From the IMG/VR virus record IMGVR_UViG_3300017740_000042, positions 1 to 30,604 of that record: 30,604 bases of DNA; one strand, written 5' to 3'. The notes beneath the pieces were generated by a model, which had not been told where the DNA came from, searched no databases, and saw nothing but the letters and a program-made list of their open reading frames with translations. Source of the stretch: a virus. Both the position numbers and the translations under genes were made by a program. Positions 13,043-21,435 of the stretch are shown here, piece after piece (positions within the stretch are counted from its first letter, which is position 1; each line of letters begins with the position of its first letter).

Positions 13043-15863
13043 ATCGGTTAGAGCGAGAGTGAACAAAGGATTCAAACTCAGCACTCTGGAAGTTACTTGG
13101 GAGTGCGCTTCCATTCTCAATAGTAATAGTTGTATCCTGTGCTTTGGTAAGTATAGGGAAACGATAGAAGCCTGTGTCTAGGTTAAGAGTTCCTATTGTA
13201 GTGGAGCCTACAACGTCAGGGGTAAAGATATTCTCATAGGTATCACGGAACTTAGGAGTCACCTTGACCTTAAAGAAAGCCGTCTTGTCAAAGTATATAG
13301 AGCCATTGCGTATCAACAACTTAGCGGCATTAGAAGGACTTGTTCCGTTGCCTGATTTGGCTTTGAATAGTTGCTCAGAGAAGGTGTACTTCATGGTGTA
13401 GGGGATGCCTACGAATACAGGTGTATCCGATGTCACCGCTTGTGTAAGAGTAACAGTAGCGCCTGAGTTTGTAGCGTTGAGCTTGAGACCATCTGTTGTG
13501 TAAACCTCTACTGAGTTGTCTGCTGGGGTGTATGGTAGGGTGATTGTAGACGCACCGTTGGTGACTGTAGATGCCACTCGCATATCTAGGTGAGTAACAA
13601 AGCCAGCCGAGTCAGTTAAGCCAGACTCTAGGGGCATCTCAACGAGGTTAGTTTCTCCGTTGTTTACGATGACTGCGTATAGACTAGATTTAATAAACTC
13701 AATGCCTCGTATCTCACCAGTAAAGGTAAACTTCGACCAAGCACTCAGTACTTTTTGGTTGTTGTTCCAGAAGTAATTATAGATGTATAGCGAACCTTCC
13801 TCATCACCACTCAGTAACGCAATTACGTCCTCAGAGGTAGTCCCTGCCATATCTATGATGTTGCTGGGGATATAAGCAGGAACGTGTTCAGTGACCTCTG
13901 TGGAGTCGTAATTATCTGTAGAGGCATTTACGGTGAACTCTCTCATCCCTGTAAAGGCTCCACGAGTGAACGGGAAGTAGATGTAAGAACCTAGTGGCAA
14001 TGGGTCTACTTGGTCTTCAAAACTGAAGTTTGTAATAGGGGTGACGCTGACCGTCTTAGGGGTCAACACATCTCCACCCTTCATAACGAACTGTCCATTC
14101 TCTGAGAACAACACGAGGTTCTCTTGAAACCCCTTAGCTGATTTAAGGTTAGTCACTCGGCTACTGGATACCGATACATCAATAGGGTCGGAGTCTAACA
14201 GAGCGGTCACTGAGGTTCGTCCAAAATTGAACACCAAGTCACCCGAAACGTCGATAGCTCCAAGACCGCTTTCTGAAATTATTATGTTTTCGTTTGATAA
14301 AAATCCCAGCCTATTTTTGAAAAAGAACATATTTTTAATAGTTTGAGAGACAAAAGAAGGGAGGGGATTAGTGTTGTCATCTCCAACTAGTCTTTCAGCG
14401 AATTTAGTTTCTTGTAAAAGAAAACTATTTTCACCAGTACTTATGAGAGAAAGAGGAAGACTTGAGCTTGCTACACCTATGCTGATTGAAGGAGCAACAG
14501 TTTCTATCCAACTACCTTTACCGACTTTACTCTGTACGCCATTACTTAATGTAGTTACACCTGTATTAGTTTCAAATTTAACGTAGTAATCATCGGCATT
14601 TAACTCAGCATCTCCCCTGACTTTTACAACAAAACCATCTGGTGCAAACATAGGTAGGTCTGAGAGAGAACTAACTTCCTTATAGATAAGTCCCAGACCT
14701 TGATTAGCTAATCCATCAAATCCAGATATCTGAAAATCAGTGCCATCTTTTCTCACCATTTCTATAAGATTATTAGTTCTCTTTATATGGAAAGCACCTG
14801 AAAATTTTGAGTCAATGTCCGTACTGCCTCCATTGTCGTGCAGTTTATCTATTATAGTTTCTGTCGATAGTTCGGTTCCAGTAGCGTTAGTAGAAGCAGC
14901 GGAGGTTATTGATGCTTCTACAGTTGAACCTGCTCCAGATACGTTTTCATCAACAATGGTCGTTGCGTAGTTACTCCCTGTAGCGGGTGAATTGAAACCT
15001 TGAATAATTGGGTAAGTGTTACCTGACCCGCTCTGGTTTGTACCTAAACCCGTAAAAAGCCCTTGATTATTAACGTCTGCGTTGCCAGCAGGTGAACCAT
15101 TAGCGATTGGAAAAGTTACGTTTTGTTCTGTTTGAGTCGTCACTCCTGTAAGTTGAAGGGTTGCGGTTCCTGTATAGCTGCTTCCGCTGCTCGCAACAGT
15201 TGCACCAGCTATATACCAATCCCGTCTATAAGTGTTACCGTTCCGACCTCCCGTTACGAATACGTCATTGTAAGCCCAATTTACAGTAGCAGTTGCGCCA
15301 CTACCTATAACTATAACTGCATCGCTACTTGAAGTTATTTTAATACCATACTCTCTTTCGTAGTCGGCTTGTTTAATGAATATTAAAGCCTTCTTTTCTA
15401 ATTCAGGAGTGGTATCTATCTGGTTATTACTATCATTTTTTAAGCTGACAGATTTTGAGGTATTAAGTAAAAAGGTTCTATCAGCGACCGTAAGAGCCTT
15501 CATGTCGGTTCTCGGTGTGAGTGTATCTAAATAGCTTCCTGTAGCTGGTGTATAAGAACTAGCGTTGTTTATTGTTGCTGGGTATCCTGTAACTGAGTTC
15601 CACGCTTTTATTGTTGTGCCATCATGAATAAGAACATACTTCTCTGAGTCACTCCTATTGATAAAGTGAACAAAGCTATTACTGTCTATAGCCGTCGTAA
15701 GCAACCTAGCAATGTGCCTAGTATTAGGACGCTTCTTCAGTCCATCTGCAACAGAGCTAAGAGCGTTTTCCTGCTCCTCACATTGACCAGCAAAACGAGT
15801 TGCGTCTGGTTGTTGAGATACCCCTTGGATGAGGTTAGGGACACTTGTATTAATTAATGCCAT
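13035..15863 (-). CDS. Tail tubular protein B (T7 gp12-like)
   Basis: A 942-aa nozzle protein (T7 gp12 is 794). The start ALINTSVPNLIQGVSQQPD is diagnostic of the family. FAGQCEEQENALSSVADGL and KRPNTRHIARL follow, and further on FFKNRLGFLSNENIIISESG and DPIDVSVSSSRVTNL, all expected in gp12 homologues. Residues about 205-345 form a Ser/Thr/Gly/Asn-rich, beta-looking stretch that may explain the extra length and could be a surface domain on the tail tip. It is coupled to tail tubular A by TAATG and overlaps the gp13-like gene. It should form the distal tube and contact fibres and receptor. Confidence 0.95.
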   Translation of the reverse strand: MALINTSVPNLIQGVSQQPDATRFAGQCEEQENALSSVADGLKKRPNTRHIARLLTTAIDSNSFVHFINRSDSEKYVLIHDGTTIKAWNSVTGYPATINNASSYTPATGSYLDTLTPRTDMKALTVADRTFLLNTSKSVSLKNDSNNQIDTTPELEKKALIFIKQADYEREYGIKITSSSDAVIVIGSGATATVNWAYNDVFVTGGRNGNTYRRDWYIAGATVASSGSSYTGTATLQLTGVTTQTEQNVTFPIANGSPAGNADVNNQGLFTGLGTNQSGSGNTYPIIQGFNSPATGSNYATTIVDENVSGAGSTVEASITSAASTNATGTELSTETIIDKLHDNGGSTDIDSKFSGAFHIKRTNNLIEMVRKDGTDFQISGFDGLANQGLGLIYKEVSSLSDLPMFAPDGFVVKVRGDAELNADDYYVKFETNTGVTTLSNGVQSKVGKGSWIETVAPSISIGVASSSLPLSLISTGENSFLLQETKFAERLVGDDNTNPLPSFVSQTIKNMFFFKNRLGFLSNENIIISESGLGAIDVSGDLVFNFGRTSVTALLDSDPIDVSVSSSRVTNLKSAKGFQENLVLFSENGQFVMKGGDVLTPKTVSVTPITNFSFEDQVDPLPLGSYIYFPFTRGAFTGMREFTVNASTDNYDSTEVTEHVPAYIPSNIIDMAGTTSEDVIALLSGDEEGSLYIYNYFWNNNQKVLSAWSKFTFTGEIRGIEFIKSSLYAVIVNNGETNLVEMPLESGLTDSAGFVTHLDMRVASTVTNGASTITLPYTPADNSVEVYTTDGLKLNATNSGATVTLTQAVTSDTPVFVGIPYTMKYTFSEQLFKAKSGNGTSPSNAAKLLIRNGSIYFDKTAFFKVKVTPKFRDTYENIFTPDVVGSTTIGTLNLDTGFYRFPILTKAQDTTITIENGSALPSNFQSAEFESFVHSRSNRYG

Positions 15864-16453
15864 TAAGAGATGTCGTAGTTACGATTGATGCCAACTCTAG
15901 CTGAGGTGTCATAGTTGTCAAATATAGTTCTGTCAGAGGTGCTTCCGTCGGCTTCTAATAGGTTAGCTCTGGCAACGTATTCATCACGAGCAATCAAAGC
16001 TTCTAATTCCCTAGACCCAATGATGCGTCCTTGGAATACTCTTGATGCTTTGAGGGTGATGTATCTACGTGCTACCTCTGGTAAGCTATCCCAATCTAGT
16101 AAACGCATTTGGTTTACCGTTAGGTCGCTTGTAAAAGTTGTTGTATTATTCTTACGGTCGAACAAGGTCGCTCCGCGTTGAACAATATCTAATGATGTGT
16201 CAATGGGGTCAAACTGTATAATGTCGGCAGGGACGGTAATAGCACCACCTACAGGTGAATACTTTACATCTATCTCAGTATTAAAATGCCACCCTTCTGA
16301 TTGCACCTCTTTACTCACTTCATTAAGTGCAGCGATAGCAGTGGATACAGACACGGGGCGTGCTGCGGTGTCACTAATGCTATTCACAGGTGATTCACCT
16401 ATGTGACCTAGCATTGAGTTTACTGCTTCAAGTTGGGTAGTATATGTAGCCAT
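15863..16453 (-). CDS. Tail tubular protein A (T7 gp11-like)
   Basis: A 196-aa adaptor matching T7 gp11 (196 aa) in length and pattern. TQLEAVNSMLGHIGESPVNS at the N-terminus and VQSEGWHFNTE in the middle are family hallmarks, as is RYITLKASRVFQGRIIGS in the C-terminal half. It forms the ring joining the portal to the gp12-like nozzle and is essential for tail assembly. Its ATG overlaps the stop of a 42-aa gene and its stop overlaps the start of tail tubular B, both as TAATG. Confidence 0.95.
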   Translation of the reverse strand: MATYTTQLEAVNSMLGHIGESPVNSISDTAARPVSVSTAIAALNEVSKEVQSEGWHFNTEIDVKYSPVGGAITVPADIIQFDPIDTSLDIVQRGATLFDRKNNTTTFTSDLTVNQMRLLDWDSLPEVARRYITLKASRVFQGRIIGSRELEALIARDEYVARANLLEADGSTSDRTIFDNYDTSARVGINRNYDIS

Positions 16454-16455
16454 TA

Positions 16456-16584
16456 TTATTTATCTTTCTTTTTAGGAAATCCTTTCTTCATATTGTCATA
16501 TGACTTCTTAGAGACCGTGGATTTCTTCTTACTGCGGCTAATGCCTAGTTTCTTGCGTCGGTTAATATTTTCGTATAGGGACAT
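16456..16584 (-). CDS. Small basic phage protein (42 aa)
   Basis: A 42-codon ORF between the DUF6321-type gene and tail tubular A. It starts 3 nt after the previous stop and ends in TAATAATG, running into the next start. The product MSLYENINRRKKLGISRSKK continues into a Ser/Lys stretch ending GFPKKKDK; nearly half the residues are Lys or Arg. Similar short Lys-rich proteins with an M-x-LY-x-NI start and an N-M-K-K-G-F-type end occur next to this gene in marine podoviruses, from memory. The charge suggests nucleic-acid or capsid binding; function is unknown. Confidence 0.75.
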   Translation of the reverse strand: MSLYENINRRKKLGISRSKKKSTVSKKSYDNMKKGFPKKKDK

Positions 16585-16587
16585 AAT

Positions 16588-16827
16588 TTAACATTTCCAT
16601 CGTTTAAGGGCTAAAGCTTTACGAGTAGGGCGACCCTTAGAGTCTTTCATCGCTCCTTTAACACCTGACATTCTTGCACAGAAGCTACGCTTTCTAGCGC
16701 CTCCTTTGGGTTGTGGTGCTTTAAGGTTAGAACCCGTCTTCTTATTATAGTAGTCACGACCTTTCTTGGTGAGACCGCCTTTATCAGACTTATGTTCTTT
16801 TCGTAGTGATACGCCTTTTCGTTTCAT
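16588..16827 (-). CDS. Basic conserved phage protein (DUF6321 type)
   Basis: A 79-aa, very basic protein carrying the signature GGLTKKGRDYYNKKTGSNLK, then APQPKGGARKRSFCARMSGV and a C-terminal TRKALALKRWKC. I associate this pattern with the DUF6321 family common in marine phages. Function is unknown; the three Cys residues (including FCAR and the terminal WKC) and the positive charge suggest nucleic-acid binding or a virion role. It begins only 5 nt after the U run of the capsid terminator and has no Shine-Dalgarno, so its expression should depend on readthrough. Confidence 0.85.
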   Translation of the reverse strand: MKRKGVSLRKEHKSDKGGLTKKGRDYYNKKTGSNLKAPQPKGGARKRSFCARMSGVKGAMKDSKGRPTRKALALKRWKC

Positions 16828-16832
16828 AAAAT

Positions 16833-16871
16833 AAAAAAAAGCCCCCCAAGGGATTAACCAAGGAGGGCTTT
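16833..16871 (-). terminator. Rho-independent terminator after the capsid gene
   Basis: On the minus strand a GC-rich stem (AAAGCCCTCC with GGGGGGCTTT, one G-U wobble, loop closed further by GG/CC) is followed by eight T residues and then ATTTT. It sits 13 nt past the capsid stop, the position of Tphi after gene 10 in T7. It would raise capsid mRNA relative to tail genes while letting part of the transcription pass. Confidence 0.93.
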
Positions 16872-16884
16872 GACTTAAGAGGTT

Positions 16885-17943
16885 TTAAGCAGGAAGAATC
16901 TTCACTGCACACTCAGGGCGAAGGACACCATGACCCATTGCATATTTAGCAACGAATAGTGTACCTTGACGCTCGATTTGGTACTCGGACTCTGTAGCGA
17001 GGTCGAGAAGCTTAACTGTACCGATAGCTTCCTTAGTACCAACGAGGATACCATGTTCACCACTGTTGTTAAGCGTAGCGAAGTTACCATTGTAACCTAC
17101 TCCACTTCCACCGAACACATCATTGTTTGAGGAACCATCATCATTGTCAGCATTGGTTTGGTCATTAGACCCACCAGTACCAGCAGCAGAGATGTTGCCT
17201 TCAGCGATAACTTCTAGGAAGTTGTTGCTCTTCTTCAGTTGGATACCTGCAACTTCAACTACAGTGCCTTTAGCAGCATCAGCAGAACCACCAGAGGTGT
17301 CCTTGTTGATAGCAACATTATCAGCAGTCAATAGCTTGTAGTATTGAGCAGGAGTTACGATAGCGAAACGTCCTTCACTTGGAGCATCTACTTCGTCAAG
17401 CTTAGTAGCAGCCGCATATAGTGCGTCAACGATACCAGAAGTGGTGTTAGTAGTTGCACCAGAGATGGAGTTACCACCAGCTTGTGGAGCAGAAGCGCCA
17501 GCAGAAGCAGCAGCGAAGAGAGTCTTCATTGTTGCGATGTCGAAGCGTTTTGCTAGAGCCTTACCAAGTTCAGAAGCATAAATGCTACGAACGTCGTAGT
17601 GACTCTTTAGTTCATCAATGTTAGCAATGAATGTGGACGATACAAGAACATCATCAATAGTGATGACACGCTCGTTCATTCCAATGCTGCTTAACATTGA
17701 GTTACCTGAGTCAGCGATGTTGACTCCAGGTGTGTGATATTTTGCAGAAGCAATTCCTGATACTGGGAACTGAGCAGACTTACCTGATGTGATTGTACGC
17801 ATCAAGTGCAAGTCCTTCATGACATTGTTCTGTTCAAAAGCAGTCAGGATTTCTCCTGAGAAGACTTTGAGAAACAATGCATCATTGTCAGAACCACCAG
17901 AAATAAGACCACTGCGACTTGGGGATGTATTACCATTTGCCAT
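16885..17943 (-). CDS. Major capsid protein (T7 gp10-like)
   Basis: A 352-aa HK97-fold capsid protein (T7 gp10A is 345 aa). The N-terminal SGGSDNDALFLKVFSGEILT, then FEQNNVMKDLHLMRTITSGK and QFPVSGIASAKYHTPG, are typical of the family. The C-terminal YAMGHGVLRPECAVKI is the usual ending. It lies after scaffold and the lysis-like genes, has its own 117-nt leader and is followed by a strong terminator. This is consistent with separate high-level expression. The RBS is only A/G-rich (AGAAAGA) rather than consensus. Confidence 0.97.
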   Translation of the reverse strand: MANGNTSPSRSGLISGGSDNDALFLKVFSGEILTAFEQNNVMKDLHLMRTITSGKSAQFPVSGIASAKYHTPGVNIADSGNSMLSSIGMNERVITIDDVLVSSTFIANIDELKSHYDVRSIYASELGKALAKRFDIATMKTLFAAASAGASAPQAGGNSISGATTNTTSGIVDALYAAATKLDEVDAPSEGRFAIVTPAQYYKLLTADNVAINKDTSGGSADAAKGTVVEVAGIQLKKSNNFLEVIAEGNISAAGTGGSNDQTNADNDDGSSNNDVFGGSGVGYNGNFATLNNSGEHGILVGTKEAIGTVKLLDLATESEYQIERQGTLFVAKYAMGHGVLRPECAVKILPA

Positions 17944-18060
17944 AGTTTTTTCTTTCTTTTATTGGGGTTAGTTTTAGTTTATTGTTTTTGTCTTCGATTA
18001 TCTGCTTACCAAATGTTATCCTCCTCGGAGGGCATTGTGCTTATTAATCTTAAACGAAAG
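17944..18060 (-). promoter_or_regulatory. Capsid leader, candidate promoter and 5' UTR
   Basis: The longest non-coding gap inside the structural region, where T7 places its strongest promoter (phi10). On the minus strand it reads an AT-rich block (GATTAATAAGCACAATG), a compact GC-rich inverted repeat (CCCTCCGAGGAGG), then about 70 nt of A-rich sequence to the capsid ATG. The GGAGGATAAC within it is the best Shine-Dalgarno match seen here, yet it is about 85 nt from the capsid start. An ATG just before it opens only eight codons. I could not recognise a known phage promoter consensus. Confidence 0.5.
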
Positions 18061-18513
18061 TTATAGGAAGGTCATAGCTCGTTGAGCATAACCCTCCAGT
18101 CGTAATTGTTTACGGTCACTGATAGGATGATGTACTCGTCTCCAAGCACCACCACCACCGTTCCATATAAACAACCAATGCTTTACGGTCGGTTCTATTC
18201 CTTGTCTTTTAATATGTTTTGAATAGTGCGCCAGAACTGTATAAGCGATTTCTTTAGAAATTTTAGGGTTAAAACAATCTTCATGTACAAGACTTTGACC
18301 GCTGATACGATTGTAGTCCCTAACCATAATACTCGTGATTTGATAGTAGCCAAAAGCTTTCCCACCGTCGCCAATGACGTTAGGCTTACTATTCGGATAC
18401 ACTTCCCACAAAGGGATTTTTGACACGAATTGGGCGACTGACAGATTTTCATTTGCTTTTAATTGAGGGATTAGGAACGCAAGAAAAGATAATAGTATTA
18501 GATAGGATTTCAT
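18061..18513 (-). CDS. Secreted lysozyme-fold endolysin
   Basis: A 150-aa protein with a cleavable-looking signal peptide (MKSYLILLSFLAFLIPQLKA, then NEN) and a lysozyme/transglycosylase-like domain. IPLWEVYPNS places Glu37 where the catalytic Glu belongs, and GDGGKAFGYYQIT matches the G-x-x-G-x-x-Q-I loop. DCFNPKISKEIAYTVLAHY and FIWNGGG follow. It should cut peptidoglycan in the periplasm after Sec export. Two small membrane-protein genes lie just upstream, making a lysis-like cassette between scaffold and capsid, unlike T7, whose amidase gp3.5 is an early gene. A virion-associated hydrolase is an alternative, but the signal peptide favours lysis. Confidence 0.82.
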   Translation of the reverse strand: MKSYLILLSFLAFLIPQLKANENLSVAQFVSKIPLWEVYPNSKPNVIGDGGKAFGYYQITSIMVRDYNRISGQSLVHEDCFNPKISKEIAYTVLAHYSKHIKRQGIEPTVKHWLFIWNGGGGAWRRVHHPISDRKQLRLEGYAQRAMTFL

Positions 18514-18518
18514 TCATC

Positions 18519-18674
18519 TTATTTCTTTTTTTTATTATGGAAATCAAAAAGAATTTTTACTTTTTCTGAAAGAGACTCGACGTTGTAGTGCATCCGCGCC
18601 ATTACAATTATTAACGTAATGATACCAATAAGAACTGGTGTGATGGATGAGATAACATCAAGAACCTCTGTCAT
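18519..18674 (-). CDS. Small single-span membrane protein, holin or antiholin candidate
   Basis: A 51-aa ORF whose ATG overlaps the upstream stop as ATGA and which ends 5 nt before the lysozyme start. Residues 7-25 (VISSITPVLIGIITLIIVM) form one membrane span. A helical, coiled-coil-like stretch (NVESLSEKVKILFDF) and a Lys-rich tail (HNKKKK) follow. The size, one span plus coiled coil and the place next to a lysozyme fit holin, antiholin or XhlA-like accessory proteins. Which of the two upstream membrane proteins forms the hole cannot be told from sequence. Confidence 0.7.
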   Translation of the reverse strand: MTEVLDVISSITPVLIGIITLIIVMARMHYNVESLSEKVKILFDFHNKKKK

Positions 18675-19069
18675 TTAATTTGAGATGAGCCAAAGTAGAA
18701 ACCTACGATAGCTAAAGCGGTTTGTCTGATTTCAGGTAGGATTACAAATCCTTGAACGGTTTCCCATTTAACGCTCTTAAAGAACCCTAGAAAGCCTCCA
18801 GTCTCTCTGGCAACGCTGACACCCACATCTGTCCATGCAAACACGAACGGGGCAATTACTATGGCAAAGACAGTGGAGACCACTAGGAATCTGCGAACTA
18901 ATACACCGCCATTACGTTTGGCAGCGGCATCAGCCGAGGCATCTGCTGCTTGCTGGGACTTAATCATACGCTCAAACTGACGAGCTTGATTTTCCATCTG
19001 TGTTCCAATGAGCTTCATTACGAAGCCACTGAGTCCTCCTCCGAGCATTGCTATTAGTTCTGGGGTCAT
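18671..19069 (-). CDS. Membrane protein, putative holin component
   Basis: A 132-aa protein. Residues 4-21 are hydrophobic or amphipathic (ELIAMLGGGLSGFVMKLI). An Ala/Gln/Arg helix follows, then a clear span at 61-79 (FLVVSTVFAIVIAPFVFAW) and a weaker one at 115-127 (RQTALAIVGFYFG). Three hydrophobic segments with this spacing recall the three-span holins of gene-transfer agents, but I do not claim that family. It lies 2 nt after scaffold and overlaps the 51-aa membrane protein by ATGA. With the lysozyme gene it makes a contiguous set. Confidence 0.62.
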   Translation of the reverse strand: MTPELIAMLGGGLSGFVMKLIGTQMENQARQFERMIKSQQAADASADAAAKRNGGVLVRRFLVVSTVFAIVIAPFVFAWTDVGVSVARETGGFLGFFKSVKWETVQGFVILPEIRQTALAIVGFYFGSSQIK

Positions 19070-19071
19070 AA

Positions 19072-19866
19072 TTAAATTGCGGTTGTGACTGAGAGTCGTT
19101 GTTCAACAAGTTTTCTGTATCCTGCATCTTCAGCATACTTAGGGTCACGCATAGCTCTGGTAACCTCAGCGGCAGAACCATATGGTTTTACTCCAGCGTC
19201 AGCAGCAGAAGTTCCACCTTTTTCAAGGGAAGGCTCTCCACCACCTAGTGCTTTGTACTGAGCATATAAGCCTTTGACTGCAACATTTGCTTGGCTTACT
19301 GTGCCACTCTCAACAATAGTGTTGAAGGCATCTAGCTCATCATCAGCTAAGTTTTCACCAGCCCATCGAGCCATCGCTTCATACTCACCTTCACCACCCA
19401 CAACCTTGTGGATGTTTGCAGTCTGAGCGTCTACTAATGACTGTTGACCAGCGATGTATGCGTTGACCATTTCACGGGAGAGACCAGCTTTCTCAAGACT
19501 TTCATAGGTCTTGTCAGATAGCTCTCCTTTATTAGAAAATTCTTCGGAGGCACTTGAGATAACACTGTCAGAAGGTTCAGAAGTTTCTTCAGTTTTAGCT
19601 TCTTTACTTTCCTTGGTGTCCTTTGGCTCTGATAGTTTCTTCTCAGCTTCGGAATAGGCTTTAGCCATATCTTCTGGTGTGTCAAACTTCTCAGGCAACC
19701 ACTCAGGGCGCTCACTTTCAATAGGGGTCTCTGTCTCTTCAACCTTTTCAGATTCAGATACAATAGATTGACCTCTAGCTTTGGCGGCTTCGTCTTGCAT
19801 AGCCGATTGTTTTTCTAGTGAGATATTTTCGTCCTCACTGTGTTCCTGTATAACTACTCTTTCCAT
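19072..19866 (-). CDS. Scaffolding / capsid assembly protein (T7 gp9-like)
   Basis: A 264-aa, strongly acidic, helical protein (T7 gp9 is 307 aa) directly after portal. The N-terminal third is Glu/Ser/Lys-rich and likely disordered. The motif PEWLPEKFDTPEDMAKAYSE is the hallmark of gp9-like scaffolds, and RDPKYAEDAGYRKLVEQRL near the C-terminus is the expected capsid-contact region. It guides capsid assembly and leaves before packaging is complete. Confidence 0.95.
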   Translation of the reverse strand: MERVVIQEHSEDENISLEKQSAMQDEAAKARGQSIVSESEKVEETETPIESERPEWLPEKFDTPEDMAKAYSEAEKKLSEPKDTKESKEAKTEETSEPSDSVISSASEEFSNKGELSDKTYESLEKAGLSREMVNAYIAGQQSLVDAQTANIHKVVGGEGEYEAMARWAGENLADDELDAFNTIVESGTVSQANVAVKGLYAQYKALGGGEPSLEKGGTSAADAGVKPYGSAAEVTRAMRDPKYAEDAGYRKLVEQRLSVTTAI

Positions 19867-19868
19867 TA

Positions 19869-21428
19869 TTACTCGCTTGCTTCTACTTGTTGATTCATAT
19901 TCGCTCCTTCTTGAGCTTGGCTTAACTGGCTACTAATCGCATTTACGCCATTAGGTACGGCAGCTTGCATCATCGCTGCTTGTTGGGCTTGTTGTGCCTC
20001 TTGCTGCATCTGTTCAGGACTCTTGATTAACTCTTGAGTCTTGATACCCAGAGAGGTTGCTCTACGTTTGAAGTATTCACTTACATTAACGAACTGAGCA
20101 ACAGCTTCAGCACCAACCACTTGAGCTGCTCCAGCTAGGAACAAGTCAAGTTTCTGTAAATCATTACCACGACCTAGTGCTTCAACACCTGTAATGATAA
20201 CAGGGTTCACCACATTCTTAGGTAGTTCAGGTAACGATTTCTTTTTCTTCATTACTACCAACAGTCGGTTGACCATAGGCATTTGAAGTTCTGTACTAAG
20301 TAGAGAATAGAGACCACCAAGGGCAGACTCTAGTTCAATACTTAACATTCTTATTTCTTCGGCAGTCACACGTTCGGCTTGGCGAACAACTCCTGAAGTA
20401 AGTAAGAAGGCGTGTCCAAGTCTATCTTTGATTTCTTTGATAGTTTCTTGGGCAACACGAAAGTCATTAAATTTATTAAGTTGTAGAACCGATACGTCCT
20501 GAGCATTACCTTGGGTGATAGCACCATTAGGTGACTCAGCTAGTGTCCTTGCTCTGGTTGTTCCGTTAGGATTTACCATGAATAGAACCTTGGCTGCTGC
20601 TGCGCTACCTTCAACGATAGCTTGGGTAAGGGTCTCAAGTGACTGAAGGTCTCCGAGGTATTCTTCTACATAACCTCGTCCATAATCTTCACCATCAATG
20701 CGAGTAAAGCGAAGAGGGATAAATGGGTTCTTGTCGAGTTTGTATTTTCCTTCAGAGGATGGGATACGAATACCATTGATGTCTTGGTATACAAACCAGT
20801 GGTCACTCTTACGACACACTGCTGTATAAAGATTGATAGCCTCGTCAGCACTTTCTCCTTGGATGCCTACGAGTTCTTTCAACTCATCGGATAAGGTCAT
20901 ATAGGAAAGTGTTTCCTTGGTGCAGATGTATAGGGTATTACCCATAGCATCACGCTCAACACAATAACGGTCGAGATGGAACACACGCATACCTCCGTCA
21001 TCAGGCATATATACTAAAGCATTACCAGCAACGATAAGATGCTTAAGTGCTTCATGGATAGCAACGCGATAGGTCTCACGACTAATCTCATCCATCACAG
21101 AATCTTCTACTTGTTGAAGTCCTGCTTCGATTTCAGACAGTACACTCGCATCAGCGCCTTCGGCTGCCAAAGCATACTTGTCTATGTTTAATCTAAAAAA
21201 GGGGGCGTTGGGGGGTAGAAGTGCCAACAGTAATTTAGAAGCGAGGTTGTTTACTCCTCTTGCCCCAACGCCTTGAAATGGTGTCTCTAACCGTGAATGA
21301 GAACCGAAGCCCTCATCAGGCATTACATAAGGTAAAGTTAATTTAGATGCTTGTCTGGCTCTGTCTAGGTATTGGTAGCGCTTCCCCTCGAGGGAGGTGT
21401 ATAAGCTTTCGGCAGATTTGTTACTCAT
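19869..21428 (-). CDS. Portal protein / head-tail connector (T7 gp8-like)
   Basis: A 519-aa portal (T7 gp8 is 536 aa). SLEGKRYQYLDRARQASKLT, then LPYVMPDEGFGSHSRL and LASKLLLALLPPNAPFFRL, are diagnostic of the podovirus head-tail connector. The helical QVVGAEAVAQFVNVSEYFKR and a Gln/Ala-rich C-terminus follow. It forms the ring at one capsid vertex through which DNA enters and leaves and to which terminase and tail tubular A bind. The RBS (GAGGA) lies in the last codons of the preceding gene. Scaffold follows after 2 nt. Confidence 0.97.
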   Translation of the reverse strand: MSNKSAESLYTSLEGKRYQYLDRARQASKLTLPYVMPDEGFGSHSRLETPFQGVGARGVNNLASKLLLALLPPNAPFFRLNIDKYALAAEGADASVLSEIEAGLQQVEDSVMDEISRETYRVAIHEALKHLIVAGNALVYMPDDGGMRVFHLDRYCVERDAMGNTLYICTKETLSYMTLSDELKELVGIQGESADEAINLYTAVCRKSDHWFVYQDINGIRIPSSEGKYKLDKNPFIPLRFTRIDGEDYGRGYVEEYLGDLQSLETLTQAIVEGSAAAAKVLFMVNPNGTTRARTLAESPNGAITQGNAQDVSVLQLNKFNDFRVAQETIKEIKDRLGHAFLLTSGVVRQAERVTAEEIRMLSIELESALGGLYSLLSTELQMPMVNRLLVVMKKKKSLPELPKNVVNPVIITGVEALGRGNDLQKLDLFLAGAAQVVGAEAVAQFVNVSEYFKRRATSLGIKTQELIKSPEQMQQEAQQAQQAAMMQAAVPNGVNAISSQLSQAQEGANMNQQVEASE

Positions 21429-21435
21429 AAATATA

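Noticed and set aside
13043-13120. Upstream Met for the gp13-like protein
   Set aside because: It lies deep in tail tubular B, and family-like sequence begins at MANPVFQQ (13042).
18003-18033. Eight-codon ORF (MPSEEDNIW) in the capsid leader as a leader peptide gene
   Set aside because: Too short to support and without its own ribosome site; kept only as part of the leader description.
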